Positions 31,697 to 40,661 are shown, numbered from the stretch's first letter. The stretch is 64,000 nt of DNA from Cellvibrio sp. pealriver (GCF_001183545.1 NZ_KQ236688.1:2739385-2803384); one strand, 5' to 3'. A program made the numbers and translations. The notes: a model not told the origin generated them from the sequence alone.

Positions 31697-32881
31697 ATGA
31701 GTTCTTCCCTGATTCCTGAACGCCCACTGCTGGTTTCACCCTCTCTTGCAGCCACTATCGGGCTGGAAGAGGCGTGTATGTTGTCGATTTTGGGGGATAT
31801 GGCGGCGTTTTTGCCGCTCTCGCAAGCCAACGGTCGCCAGTGGCTGGATGTGGATGCGAGTTGGGCAAGCCGGATGATGCCGTTTTGGACGGATCATGAC
31901 ATCCAGCGCATTAGCCGCAACCTGAAAGACAAAGGCATTATCCTGCTGGCTTCTGCACCTTACACCGAGAGCCAACGGCTGGTGATCTCGCTGGAGACCG
32001 AATTTCAAGCGGCCAATCTGCCTTCAGCTCCCGCATTTGCGCCGGCTCATTCGGGGTCACACAGCGCGAATTTGATTCCCCACAACTGGCAACCCGACCG
32101 CGACTTGCTCGCGCAGTTATTGCAACTGGGAGTACCCGCTGAGTTTGCTTGGCAACAAGTGCCGGAATTTATTGTCTACTGGCGCGACCGTGGCGACACC
32201 AAACATTCCTGGGGCTCGGCTTTTTTAAAGCAAACCAAGCGCAAGTGGGAAGAAAAATTAAGCGCAGATGCCACCAAAAGACGTGAGGATCAAGAAAAAA
32301 ACGACCGTTTACGAGAAGCAGAATTCTTAAAACGAGACCAAGAAACCCCTATGCACAATCAATGGCGCCCTAGCAGAGATGCTTTAGAAGTGCTAATCAA
32401 ACATGCAAACATAAGCCTCGCATTTATTGAAGATACGATTCCAGAATTCATCGTTTATTGGAAAGAGGCCGGTGAGGTGACTAAAACCTGGAATAGTCGA
32501 TTTATTCAGCACGTTAAACGCCAATGGCTGCGCTACCATTCAGCATTGGAGCATGACTCCGAGCCAAAACGTATACCCGAAAACTGGCAACCCAGTCATA
32601 ACACCTATGATGTACTAAAGCTTGCCAATATCGATTTGCAGTTTGCCCAAAAACAAGTTCCTGAATTTGTGTTGTACTGGAAAGATACAAACCAAATGCA
32701 TTCAAGTTGGAATACCAAATTTTTGCAACACGTGAAATATCACTGGGCAAAACAACACGCATTAACCACCGTCAACTCGCAGCAGGTTAACCATGCAGGA
32801 CAGCCAATCCCTCATCAATCAGGTCGCACAAGAGATAGCAGCCTCGCAGAACAACTCAACGACCGCAGCTGGGCAAGCTGA
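31697..32881 (+). CDS. Protein with three DnaT-type DNA-binding repeats
   Basis: A 394-residue protein. Residues 1-110 look like a winged-helix-type region (GLEEACMLSIL, WASRMMPFWTDHDIQRI). Then three copies of one motif follow, roughly at 128-190, 219-285 and 294-356. Each starts W-x-P and holds IPEFIVYW or VPEFVLYW, then a spaced SW or TW, a FIQHVKRQW-like helix and a final basic part. This is the pattern of the C-terminal DnaT domain that binds single-stranded DNA in replication restart. E. coli DnaT has one copy; three in one chain is unusual. The ATG at 31697 begins the conserved part; a longer frame to 31595 lacks family support. The 3' end overlaps the next gene by 89 nt. Confidence 0.75.
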   Translation: MSSSLIPERPLLVSPSLAATIGLEEACMLSILGDMAAFLPLSQANGRQWLDVDASWASRMMPFWTDHDIQRISRNLKDKGIILLASAPYTESQRLVISLETEFQAANLPSAPAFAPAHSGSHSANLIPHNWQPDRDLLAQLLQLGVPAEFAWQQVPEFIVYWRDRGDTKHSWGSAFLKQTKRKWEEKLSADATKRREDQEKNDRLREAEFLKRDQETPMHNQWRPSRDALEVLIKHANISLAFIEDTIPEFIVYWKEAGEVTKTWNSRFIQHVKRQWLRYHSALEHDSEPKRIPENWQPSHNTYDVLKLANIDLQFAQKQVPEFVLYWKDTNQMHSSWNTKFLQHVKYHWAKQHALTTVNSQQVNHAGQPIPHQSGRTRDSSLAEQLNDRSWAS

Positions 32882-33482
32882 CTCTGCGCGCGCGCAACGC
32901 GAGCATTACAGCGCGCCTACTGATGCGCATGTCGATGCAATCAATCAAGTGTTTGCATTGTTCCGCATTAATTATCACAACCAATATTACAGCGCGTTCA
33001 AAGACAATGAATTGCTCAATCAAGCGCGTCGCCTGTGGTTGAATTCACTCGCGCAATTCGCGCCGGAAACGATTTTGCGCGGCGCGCGTAAAGTGATCGA
33101 AGAGTCGGAATATTTACCCACGCTCAACCGCATGATCCGCGCTTGCCAAGGCAACCCGGAAGCTTTCGGTTTGGTCGATGCGCATCAAGCCTATGTAGAA
33201 GCCTGCCGTGCGCCTAGCCCCAAAGCGGCTCACCAGTGGAGCCATCCAGCGGTGTATCACGCTGGTTGTGCGAGCGACTGGTATTTTCTGGCAAGTAACA
33301 GTGAAAAAGTGGCCTTTCCTATTTTCGAGCGGCACTACCTGAAATTGTGCGAGCGAGTGATGAATGGTGCCGAGCTACCCGCGCCCAATGTGCCCGCATT
33401 ACCGGAAACCATAGAGACACCACTCAGCAAAGAAGAAAATGCCAAACGTATGGAAGCGTTGCGCAAACAACTGGATCTGTAA
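32793..33482 (+). CDS. Phage lambda P-like replication protein (helicase loader type)
   Basis: A 229-residue protein resembling the replication protein P family. Recognisable parts are the region INQVFALFRINYHNQYYSAF, then LARRLWLNSLAQFAPETILRGARKVIE and YLPTLNRMIRACQG, typical of lambda P relatives found on gammaproteobacterial chromosomes. Lambda P recruits DnaB helicase to an origin. The start at 32793 has AGCAGG 7 nt upstream and lies in the +1 frame inside the 3' end of the DnaT-repeat gene (89-nt overlap). The pairing with a DnaT-like protein suggests that the two act together in loading DnaB, taking the place of DnaT/DnaC. No other phage genes are near. The later part is rich in Pro and may be flexible. 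Confidence 0.75.
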   Translation: MQDSQSLINQVAQEIAASQNNSTTAAGQADSARAQREHYSAPTDAHVDAINQVFALFRINYHNQYYSAFKDNELLNQARRLWLNSLAQFAPETILRGARKVIEESEYLPTLNRMIRACQGNPEAFGLVDAHQAYVEACRAPSPKAAHQWSHPAVYHAGCASDWYFLASNSEKVAFPIFERHYLKLCERVMNGAELPAPNVPALPETIETPLSKEENAKRMEALRKQLDL

Positions 33483-33551
33483 TTTCCAATTACTTTTTTT
33501 ATTTTTTATCTTTCTTTTTTTACTTTATTTTATTTCTGGGTGTAGCAATTC

Positions 33552-34346
33552 ATGAACAAAAACCTTTCGCAATGGTTGATGGGATTTTTACTGATCGCCT
33601 TTCCGCTTGCCACCTTGGTGCTGGTTGTCATCCTGATGTCCACTCCACTTCAACAGGTATTTATGGATGAGGATGAACTCACCAGCAGCACGCTGCTGCC
33701 GGATTTTGCAGCCATCGACCAAACACCGGAACGCAAAGAGCAATTTTTGAATATGCTGCGCCCACTGGTCGATGAAAAAAATACAAAATTATTAAAATCC
33801 CGTGAACGTTTATTAAAAATAAAAGCCGAATGGGATGCATCGCAAAGCATCACCGGTGTCAATAAACGTAACTTGGAAAAACTGCGCGAAAAATTCCACG
33901 TCACTTACGAAACCTATCCGGAAGATGCCAAGGCAATTGAGATTTTATTGCTGCGCGTGGATGCCATACCTCCGGCAATGGTATTGGCACAAGCCGCTGT
34001 TGAATCCGGCTGGGGTACATCGCGTTTTGCGGAAGAGGCGCACAACCTGTTCGGTCATTGGTGCTATAAAGAAGGCTGCGGCATAGTCCCCAGCAAGCGC
34101 CCTAAAGGCGCAAGGCATGAAGTTAAGAAATTTAACAATGTTGAAGAATCGCTTACGGCATACTTCAACAACATTAACACCCACAATGCTTATCGCCCCT
34201 GGCGGCAATTGCGCGCGCAACTGCGCGATACGCCGGAGCAATTCACCGGCCACGCTATGGTTGCAGAGCTGGGCAAGTATTCTGGTCGTGGCAGCGCTTA
34301 TATTCATGAGCTGCGCACCGTAATCAACGGCAATAATCTGGAATAA
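33552..34346 (+). CDS. Bax-like glucosaminidase-domain protein
   Basis: A 264-residue envelope protein. One N-terminal TM segment (WLMGFLLIAFPLATLVLVVILM, residues 8-29) anchors it to the inner membrane with the rest in the periplasm. A helical linker (about 55-120) precedes a Glucosaminidase domain (about 125-260) with the catalytic glutamate E151 in AAVESGWGTSRFA, plus NLFGHWCYKEGCG and the YFNNINTHNAYRPWR phrase of the Bax family. Expected activity is cleavage of the glycan strand of peptidoglycan. It is preceded by a pyrimidine-rich stretch of about 60 bp. Confidence 0.85.
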   Translation: MNKNLSQWLMGFLLIAFPLATLVLVVILMSTPLQQVFMDEDELTSSTLLPDFAAIDQTPERKEQFLNMLRPLVDEKNTKLLKSRERLLKIKAEWDASQSITGVNKRNLEKLREKFHVTYETYPEDAKAIEILLLRVDAIPPAMVLAQAAVESGWGTSRFAEEAHNLFGHWCYKEGCGIVPSKRPKGARHEVKKFNNVEESLTAYFNNINTHNAYRPWRQLRAQLRDTPEQFTGHAMVAELGKYSGRGSAYIHELRTVINGNNLE

Positions 34347-34385
34347 CTATTAACAATCACATCTATCACACAGCAAGGAAAACTT

Positions 34386-34949
34386 ATGTGTAAACGATTG
34401 CTACTCATTAATGGCCTGCTGGGCGCTTTGGCTTGCAGCCACGCCATGGCAAAACAAGACCTTATTGCCTACAGCGCATCAGCGCAGGCGGTTTACACCA
34501 AAATAAAAGCATCGGGTGAAAGTTTTTCCCCGTCGCTGCTGCAACTCAAAGGCGAGGTGGCCTTTACCGATGGGCTGATGGATGGAATAGGCCTGCAAGC
34601 ATTGATTGCCGCCCCCATGAGCGATGCAAAAGAAAATAATCTGACGATGGATGTAAAACAACAGAGCGGTATTTATCTCACGCTCACCAGCCCCGATACC
34701 CAACCGGAAGATTTAAAAGTCAGTGTACTTTTGGGTTATGCATCGACCGAACTGGAAACCAACCTGCCCTCACTTGGCAACCTCGCTAAAAACAAAGATA
34801 CCTTTTCTGATTTTAGTTACGGCGTATCGCTGCAAGACCGCATTATGCGCAACAAAAATTTTTATTGGACATTGGATTATCTGCGCTACTACAAAGATGA
34901 TCATCTAACGATTGACGGCTTCGGCCTGGGAGTAACTTATGCGTTCTAA
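34386..34949 (+). CDS. Small outer membrane beta-barrel protein, unknown
   Basis: A 187-residue protein with signal peptide (LLLINGLLGALACSHAMA). The mature part has eight or so alternating strands (LIAYSASAQAVYTKIK, LLQLKGEVAFTDGL, GIYLTLTSP, LKVSVLLGYAST, FSDFSYGVSLQDR, FYWTLDYLRYY) and ends in GLGVTYAF, the usual barrel signature. This resembles OmpW/Opa-size porins or OmpA-like barrels, but no specific family is evident. AAGGAAAAC precedes the ATG. Its last 11 nt overlap the start of the Ig-like lipoprotein gene, so the two proteins are made together and may interact. Confidence 0.7.
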   Translation: MCKRLLLINGLLGALACSHAMAKQDLIAYSASAQAVYTKIKASGESFSPSLLQLKGEVAFTDGLMDGIGLQALIAAPMSDAKENNLTMDVKQQSGIYLTLTSPDTQPEDLKVSVLLGYASTELETNLPSLGNLAKNKDTFSDFSYGVSLQDRIMRNKNFYWTLDYLRYYKDDHLTIDGFGLGVTYAF

Positions 34950-36246
34950 GGGAATACGTTTTTTATCCACACTCGCACTCAGTGCCAGCGCACTTACCCT
35001 GATCAGTTGTGGTGGTGGCGATGGCGACAGCGCGCGGGTTGAGCAAACCGTCGATGCGAGTAAAAATGGCGTTACCTCGATTGCAATCGCAAGCAATGCG
35101 GGCATTGTCCACATCAAAGGTGATTATCAATTTAATGTGATTGGTAAAAACGCCGAAAGCAAAGAATTCAACCTCAATAGCAAGGCCACATGGAAACTGA
35201 GTGACGCCAGCTTTGGCTCAATCAAAGATGGTTTATTTAAAGCGGCGGGGAAAACCGGTCAGGTATCGCTGATAGTTAACTATGCCGGTATGACTACCGA
35301 GCAAACTATTTCATTAACTGACGCCAACCTGAAAAAAGTGACCGTCAAGCATTCATCCGGTGCAACCTCTGTGGATGAATGCCAAAACACAACGTTTACC
35401 GCTGAAGCTGAATTTGAAGGTGGCATTACACTGCCTTATCCACTGACATGGAAAATCACTGAAGGCAGTGGAATTGCAAGCTTTAAAGACAAAAATACAG
35501 GAACGCTCAGCACCACCAACAGCGGCGCAATTAAAATTGTCGCGAGCGGTGTTAACAATGACAACCAGGAAATTTCATCTGACGCGCTTGGTTTTACCGT
35601 GAACGATGAATTAACCGCAATCACAGTGACCAATAGCAAAACCACTGAATGGCGCGATGGCGATACCGCAACCGTTACCATCAAAGGCATCTATGATGAC
35701 GCTAACAATCCAATCGACATCACGGCTAACGCCACTCTCTCTGCAACACCTGCAAGCTTGTTAAAAATTGAAGGCACCAAAATTACCGCCCAAAACGGTA
35801 CAGCCAATGGATCAACAGTCGCCTTAAAAGGTGCCTGTGGCGGCATAGAAGGCACGCAAGAGTTGGTGATTAAAGAACGTCAACTCAGATCAATTGAAAT
35901 CAGAAACAACAATGGTGGAGCAACGTCAAACCTGAGCGTTTCAGAAGGCAGCAACCTGAACTTGGATGTCACTGCAACCTATGCTGACGGCTCAACCAAA
36001 GATGATTACACCAGCAATGTATTTTGGGAAGTTGATGATCGCAATAATACAATTCCGGATGATCGCGAAAGCAGAATAAGCATTTCATCAACGGGTGAGT
36101 TACGTGTGAATAGCGATTTGGATCTCGGCTCAAGCGCTATAATTTACGTAGTCGCTGAAGTGCGCGACAGTGAAGGCAACGTTATTGAAAACTCAAGCGG
36201 CGCGGAAGTAACCGACGATATCAATATCACGATCAACCCCAACTAA
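34939..36246 (+). CDS. Lipoprotein with repeated Ig-like (BIG2) domains
   Basis: A 435-residue lipoprotein. The signal peptide ends in LTLISC, followed by a GGGDGD linker common in surface lipoproteins. The remainder consists of about four bacterial Ig-like units: each opens with a phrase such as VTSIAIAS, LKKVTVKHSSG, LTAITVTNSK or LRSIEIRNNN, and contains an ATWKLSD- or VFWEVDD-like tryptophan strand and a GxIKIVASG-like strand. These BIG2 domains stack as a rod and bind cell surfaces, sugars or other proteins. Asp following Cys+1 is absent (residue +2 is Gly), so outer-membrane sorting is expected. It is coupled to the barrel protein gene by an 11-nt overlap. Confidence 0.8.
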   Translation: MRSKGIRFLSTLALSASALTLISCGGGDGDSARVEQTVDASKNGVTSIAIASNAGIVHIKGDYQFNVIGKNAESKEFNLNSKATWKLSDASFGSIKDGLFKAAGKTGQVSLIVNYAGMTTEQTISLTDANLKKVTVKHSSGATSVDECQNTTFTAEAEFEGGITLPYPLTWKITEGSGIASFKDKNTGTLSTTNSGAIKIVASGVNNDNQEISSDALGFTVNDELTAITVTNSKTTEWRDGDTATVTIKGIYDDANNPIDITANATLSATPASLLKIEGTKITAQNGTANGSTVALKGACGGIEGTQELVIKERQLRSIEIRNNNGGATSNLSVSEGSNLNLDVTATYADGSTKDDYTSNVFWEVDDRNNTIPDDRESRISISSTGELRVNSDLDLGSSAIIYVVAEVRDSEGNVIENSSGAEVTDDINITINPN

Positions 36247-36342
36247 ACTCTAGCCTTACCATAATAACAATAGCGCTCCTGTTTTTAACAAAGCAGTAAT
36301 CTCAGGTTAAAAACAGCGAGCGCAACTTACAAGGAATCCGCA

Positions 36343-36996
36343 ATGCCTGATATTTTTATTATTAACGCCAAAGGCGGCTGCGGAAAAACCACTATTGCAA
36401 CCAACCTCGCCTGTCACTTTGCCAACCAACAGATTCCTACCGTATTGGTTGACCGCGATCCGCAAAAATCAGCCGCTGATTGGTTTGCATCGCGCCCTAA
36501 AAACTGCACTGTATTTGACTTAATTACGCGCCCGGTTAACGAACCGTTTCAAGCCGATATTGATGGCGCGGTTGTCATTCACGATATGCCTGCCGGTTGG
36601 ATTCCAGAAGCTCAATCACCCGTGCTTGCGCCCGGCTGCCAACTGATTATTCCGCTATTGCCATCACCGGTAGACATCAAAGCCAGCTTGCGTTTTTTAA
36701 TGCAGATTTATCGCTCTGGAATTTTGGAACAGAATCTGCGCGCAGGCATGCTGGCCAATCGCACTCGACCACATGTGCGTTTTCATCAGGAATTAATGAC
36801 ATTTTTGCAGCGCATACAAATTCCGCTTATTGGCACACTGCGCGATTCACAAAACTATATTCGCGCAATGGAAAATGGCATTTCTATTTTTGATTTACCC
36901 GCGCGCAGCGTGCAAAAAGATTTACAACAATGGCAGGATATTCTTGCGTGGCTCTCGGTGGATAATACTGCCAACAAAGAGCCACCCAAACGCTAA
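36343..36996 (+). CDS. Orphan ParA/MinD-type ATPase
   Basis: A 217-residue ATPase with the deviant Walker A motif KGGCGKTT (residues 10-17) and a DRDPQKSAADW Walker A' part. The Walker B site is seen at VVIHDMPAG. AAGGAATCCGC precedes the ATG. Proteins of this size are solo ParA-like positioning factors (as in plasmid or carboxysome-like systems, or flagella/chemoreceptor placement). There is no ParB gene or parS-like repeat nearby, so the cargo is unknown. It reads towards the deacetylase gene, with only 19 bp between their 3' ends. Confidence 0.85.
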   Translation: MPDIFIINAKGGCGKTTIATNLACHFANQQIPTVLVDRDPQKSAADWFASRPKNCTVFDLITRPVNEPFQADIDGAVVIHDMPAGWIPEAQSPVLAPGCQLIIPLLPSPVDIKASLRFLMQIYRSGILEQNLRAGMLANRTRPHVRFHQELMTFLQRIQIPLIGTLRDSQNYIRAMENGISIFDLPARSVQKDLQQWQDILAWLSVDNTANKEPPKR

Positions 36997-37015
36997 AAAC
37001 AGCATTCGCTTTTCA

Positions 37016-38086
37016 TTAATCTTTATAGGTCCAAGCGCCTTTTTTATCTGTCACCAACCACTGTTGTGTGTACCAATAAAAGCGCCCTTTCTCACCCGCA
37101 TAAGCCGTGCAGTTGTAGCGTGTACGCCCCGGCACCAACGCCGTTTTTGCCTGTGCCCACAAAGTATTACCAATCACTTCAACCGGAATGGCTCCCTGGC
37201 CCGTCGCAAAGCAATTTATTTTTTTCAACAGCGCAGTGTCATCCAGTGTTAACACCAACCAGGGTTTATCGCCTTCACGCGCAATCAGGTTGCCCAAGCG
37301 TTTATTTTTGTCTGCATAAAACTCCACGCGCTTTACTGGCATAGGCTTGGTGTTGACCTTCATAATAAAATCATCCAGCTCAGCAAAGCTGCCGCCAAAT
37401 GGAAAGCGTGGCACAGCTTGTAAATCGCCCTCGCTATAAAGCACACCCGATTGCTGGCCGAAGGCGATATATCCCAGTTTTTTGGCAATACGTTGCACTT
37501 CTATATCGTATTCGCCAAAGGGATACGCAAGGACCATAGGTGCTTTGCCAATTTCTTTTTTAATTGTCTGCTGCGCGTTATTAATGTCAGCGGTAATGCG
37601 TGCGCGCCACTGTTTTTCAGTTTCATTTTGCTCGCGACGCGGAAGGTGATGATGCGCACTGGAATGATTGGCGATAGTCACACCATTTTTAGACATCTCA
37701 CGCAACTGATCCCAGCTCACAAAGATTTTTCCCGAGCTGACAGCCTCGGTATTTACAAAAAAAGTGAATGGCCAGCCACGTTTTTTTAAGCGTGGATAAG
37801 CAGATTCATACACAGATGCGTAAGAGTCATCAAAAGTAATAGCAACCGTTTTATCGGGCAGAGGCTCGCCCTTGCGTAACTTTTCAGTCAGCTCCAGTAA
37901 AGGCACAACAGTGAAATTATTTTTTTCCAGATAATCCATCTGCGCTTCAAAGGCTTCTGGACTGATACTGGTTGATTTAGGCGTGGAATTACTGACATGG
38001 TGATAGAGAAGAACAACCGCAGCCTGGGCGTTCAGTGCGCCCGCCAACATGATCAACAATAACAACAGGCGCACACTGGTTTTCAT
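37016..38086 (-). CDS. Secreted polysaccharide deacetylase (NodB domain)
   Basis: A 356-residue exported enzyme. Signal peptide residues 1-22 (cleavage after AQA). The NodB homology domain spans about 25-230 with VLLYHHV, the catalytic TFDDSY motif (Asp pair), and the metal site HSSAHHHL, all intact. The C-terminal 120 residues have no recognised domain (possible carbohydrate contact). Its family removes N-acetyl groups from sugar polymers such as poly-GlcNAc (PgaB-like) or peptidoglycan. The gene begins 6 nt after the thioesterase stop; aroA, thioesterase and deacetylase probably form one leftward operon. Confidence 0.88.
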   Translation of the reverse strand: MKTSVRLLLLLIMLAGALNAQAAVVLLYHHVSNSTPKSTSISPEAFEAQMDYLEKNNFTVVPLLELTEKLRKGEPLPDKTVAITFDDSYASVYESAYPRLKKRGWPFTFFVNTEAVSSGKIFVSWDQLREMSKNGVTIANHSSAHHHLPRREQNETEKQWRARITADINNAQQTIKKEIGKAPMVLAYPFGEYDIEVQRIAKKLGYIAFGQQSGVLYSEGDLQAVPRFPFGGSFAELDDFIMKVNTKPMPVKRVEFYADKNKRLGNLIAREGDKPWLVLTLDDTALLKKINCFATGQGAIPVEVIGNTLWAQAKTALVPGRTRYNCTAYAGEKGRFYWYTQQWLVTDKKGAWTYKD

Positions 38087-38092
38087 AAAATG

Positions 38093-38512
38093 TTAGTCCT
38101 CTGCTTCAGCAACAGTATCCATCAGGTTGGCAATCACATCGGGAACAAACGGGCGGCCGCGCTCGTTGAGCGATGTCCCGGTAATTTTGGCAGCGAGCAT
38201 TAATTTATTATCGCGCTTGCGATAAATATGCTGCACAAAATCAAAGCGCACGCGCGATGATTGCTCAACACGCACATCCACAAAAAACTCATCACCGCTC
38301 ACCAGCGGCAACTTGTAATCCAATTCGGCGCGCAGCACGACCAGATTAATTTTTTGCCGCGCCAACTCCGCAAAATCAATGCCCTTCGCCAGTAAATACT
38401 CATGGCGCGCATGCTCAAGATAATTCTGGTAAACACTGTTATTCACAATGCCTTGCATGTCGCACTCGTAGTCGCGCACTTTAAAATCGAGCGTAAATAT
38501 TTCCTTATCCAT
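38093..38512 (-). CDS. YbgC-like acyl-CoA thioesterase (hot-dog fold)
   Basis: A 139-residue 4HBT-type thioesterase. The conserved start FKVRDYECDMQGIVNNSVYQNYLEHARHEYL holds the D-x-x-G-I-V-N-N and Y-x-E-x-x-R pattern of the YbgC/4-hydroxybenzoyl-CoA group, with the catalytic Asp in ECDMQG. Such enzymes hydrolyse short or medium acyl-CoA in the cytoplasm; the substrate is not known here. It is encoded 26 nt after aroA and 6 nt before the deacetylase gene. Confidence 0.85.
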   Translation of the reverse strand: MDKEIFTLDFKVRDYECDMQGIVNNSVYQNYLEHARHEYLLAKGIDFAELARQKINLVVLRAELDYKLPLVSGDEFFVDVRVEQSSRVRFDFVQHIYRKRDNKLMLAAKITGTSLNERGRPFVPDVIANLMDTVAEAED

Positions 38513-38538
38513 TTTTTATCTACCTTATTTCGCTATGT

Positions 38539-39825
38539 TTATTTAACAACCGATGCAAACACATCAAAGTAAGTCGGAAAGGTTTTGGCTGTGCATTTCG
38601 GGTCATTAATCCGCACTGGCACACCGCCGAAAGTCGCGAGCGAGAAACACATCGCCATACGGTGATCGTCGTAAGTATCAATCGCCGCATTAGGGATTAA
38701 GTTTTCTACCGGCGTAATACGCAGCCAATCTTCGCCCTCTTCCACAATCGCCCCCAGCTTGCGCAACTCAGTCGCCATCGCAGCAATACGATCCGTTTCT
38801 TTCACGCGCCAACTGGCGATATTGGTCAAGCGCGAAGGACCATCGCAAAAGAGCGCAACCACAGCGAGCGTCATAGCAGCATCGGGGATATGGTTGAAAT
38901 CGCGATCAAACGCTTTGAGTGGTAACGAAGGCGCAGAGGCTTCAATCCAGTTTTCACCCTTGGTGATGGTTACACCAATCGCTTCCAGCGCATCGGCAAA
39001 GGCTACATCGCCCTGAATACTGTTTGCTCCAACACCCTGTACGCGCAACGGGCCACCGCCTAATGCACCCGCCGCAAGGAAGTAAGACGCCGAGGATGCA
39101 TCGCCCTCCACAAAAACAGTCGCCGGGCTGGTGTAGCCAGTTGCCGCAGGAACAGTAAAACGCTCCCAGCCATCGCGCTGCACATTGACGCCGAATTGCG
39201 CCATCAACTTGAGCGTGATTTCAATGTAAGGCTTGGAGATAAGCTCACTCACCAGCTCGATTTGTGTTTCTTTGCCGGTCATTGGCAACGCCATCAGCAA
39301 CGCTGTGAGGAATTGGCTGGAGACATCACCGCGAATTTTAATGCTGCCATTTGCAGCGATCTTCGCAGGCTTGATCAGCAGCGGTGGAAAGCCCTCTTGC
39401 CCGAGATAAGTAATATCCGCGCCGATCTGGCGCAACGCATCCACCAAATCGCCAATCGGGCGCTCGTGCATACGTGCCACGCCGTGCAACTTGTAGGTAC
39501 CGCCGCTCAACGCCAGCGCCGCCGTTAAAGGGCGAAACGCCGTACCCGCGTTACCCAGGAACAGATCCGCTTCTTTATTAGCGAAGCTACCACCAGTGCC
39601 GACTACGCGGTAATCGTTCTCACCGGTCTTGGTCACGCTCACACCCAGCGCTGCCAATGCCTCCAGCATGCGGTCAGTATCGTCAGACTTCAGCAAGTCG
39701 CGGATATGCGTCTCGCCTTGCGCCAACGCCGCCAACAACAAGGTACGGTTGGAGATGCTTTTGGAGCCGGGCAAATGCACAGTGCCCTGGGCACGGGTAA
39801 CGGGAGCGAGATCAAGAAATTCCAT
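38539..39825 (-). CDS. aroA: 3-phosphoshikimate 1-carboxyvinyltransferase (EPSP synthase)
   Basis: AroA transfers enolpyruvate from PEP to shikimate-3-phosphate, the sixth step of the shikimate pathway. The 428-residue product has the usual length. Visible signatures are [40 protein letters not shown] and the late [10 protein letters not shown]. Because the residue after the NAGTA block is Phe-Arg-Pro and the N-terminal motif is short, it resembles class I enzymes. The ATG at 39825 gives the standard N-terminus (MEFLDLAPV); an upstream start would add 15 residues without support. Confidence 0.97.
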   Translation of the reverse strand: MEFLDLAPVTRAQGTVHLPGSKSISNRTLLLAALAQGETHIRDLLKSDDTDRMLEALAALGVSVTKTGENDYRVVGTGGSFANKEADLFLGNAGTAFRPLTAALALSGGTYKLHGVARMHERPIGDLVDALRQIGADITYLGQEGFPPLLIKPAKIAANGSIKIRGDVSSQFLTALLMALPMTGKETQIELVSELISKPYIEITLKLMAQFGVNVQRDGWERFTVPAATGYTSPATVFVEGDASSASYFLAAGALGGGPLRVQGVGANSIQGDVAFADALEAIGVTITKGENWIEASAPSLPLKAFDRDFNHIPDAAMTLAVVALFCDGPSRLTNIASWRVKETDRIAAMATELRKLGAIVEEGEDWLRITPVENLIPNAAIDTYDDHRMAMCFSLATFGGVPVRINDPKCTAKTFPTYFDVFASVVK

Positions 39826-40061
39826 CGTGAACCTGTCTGACAAGAGGGTGAAGGCCGGAAAATGGCGCAAAAAAGAAAGTGCGCATCATACCCGCATCAG
39901 CCTCTCCCCGCATCTCTCCTCACATCCATTACTGCACCCTTTCCGCCACCCTGCCGACTGCTTGACCAAACACCAGCAAGCGCCCTTGAAACACCCGCAA
40001 CTTACGATTTTGGGGTTGACAGCCAGCCCCTCTATCGCCAAAATGCGCGCCTCTCAATTAT

Positions 40062-40138
40062 GGCTAGATAGCTCAGCTGGTTAGAGCACAGCACTCATAA
40101 TGCTGGGGTCGGCGGTTCAAGTCCGCCTCTAGCTACCA
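40062..40138 (+). tRNA. tRNA with CAU anticodon, most likely tRNA-Met (elongator)
   Basis: A 77-nt cloverleaf ending in encoded ACCA. Stems: acceptor GGCTAGA/TCTAGCT, D arm GCTC/GAGC, anticodon stem CAGCA/TGCTG with loop CTCATAA, T arm GGCGG/CCGCC with TTCAAGT. The variable loop GGGTC is as in elongator tRNA-Met. tRNA-Ile2 (CAU, lysidine-modified) has the same loop and cannot be fully excluded. The first acceptor pair is a G·U. A terminator follows. Confidence 0.85.
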
Positions 40139-40144
40139 TATTTG

Positions 40145-40180
40145 AAAAGCCGATCTGGTTAACGCCTCGTCGGCTTTTTT
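40145..40180 (+). terminator. Terminator after the tRNA gene
   Basis: AAAAGCCGA (40145-40153) pairs with TCGGCTTTT (40170-40178), followed by Ts. A run of 13 Cs at 40195-40207 lies just behind it. Confidence 0.85.
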
Positions 40181-40322
40181 ATTGCTTTGATCTTCCCCCC
40201 CCCCCCCGATACGTCCATCCCGCTGCTATCGCCTTAAGCATTCCGTAAGAATTGGCCTATATGCTTTGTCATACCTCAATAGACCGATTCCAGACAGTCA
40301 AGGGCTGCCTGGTCGAAATGGT

Positions 40323-40661
40323 ATGCATAGAATGTTTGAAGCTGCGCCTTATACGACGTTTTGTATGTTGACACTCATGATCGTGCCGATTGTATCGTTG
40401 CGGCGGCGTGTGCTGGATTATGCGGAAGCTAATTGGCCTGAGTTATTTTTGGAATTTAATTTACAGCATGAAAATACCGATTTACCTACGGAGCCATGTT
40501 TATTCAATTTTTTAAACAGCGGTGCCTATACGCGAACGCATGATCCCATTTTTATTGCGCTGTGCAGGCGATTAATTCGCTGGATTTATTTGTTTGTGAT
40601 CGCCTGCGCACTTGTGTTGATTGATGTAGACACTATCATCAAAATTCAAACATTTTTATAA
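40323..40661 (+). CDS. Hypothetical small membrane protein
   Basis: A possible 112-residue protein with two hydrophobic segments (TTFCMLTLMIVPIVSL and WIYLFVIACALVLIDV) separated by a polar loop. I do not recognise it. The start is unsure: an in-frame TTG lies at 40266, and ATGs at 40323 and 40332; none has a clear ribosome-binding site. It is convergent with the eptA-like gene, 10 nt away. Codon use looks normal for this genome, which favours a real gene, but the evidence is thin. Confidence 0.45.
   Translation: MHRMFEAAPYTTFCMLTLMIVPIVSLRRRVLDYAEANWPELFLEFNLQHENTDLPTEPCLFNFLNSGAYTRTHDPIFIALCRRLIRWIYLFVIACALVLIDVDTIIKIQTFL

Noticed and set aside
32793-33482. Prophage remnant around the lambda P-like gene
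   Set aside because: No integrase, capsid, tail or lysis genes lie nearby; neighbours are ordinary chromosomal genes.
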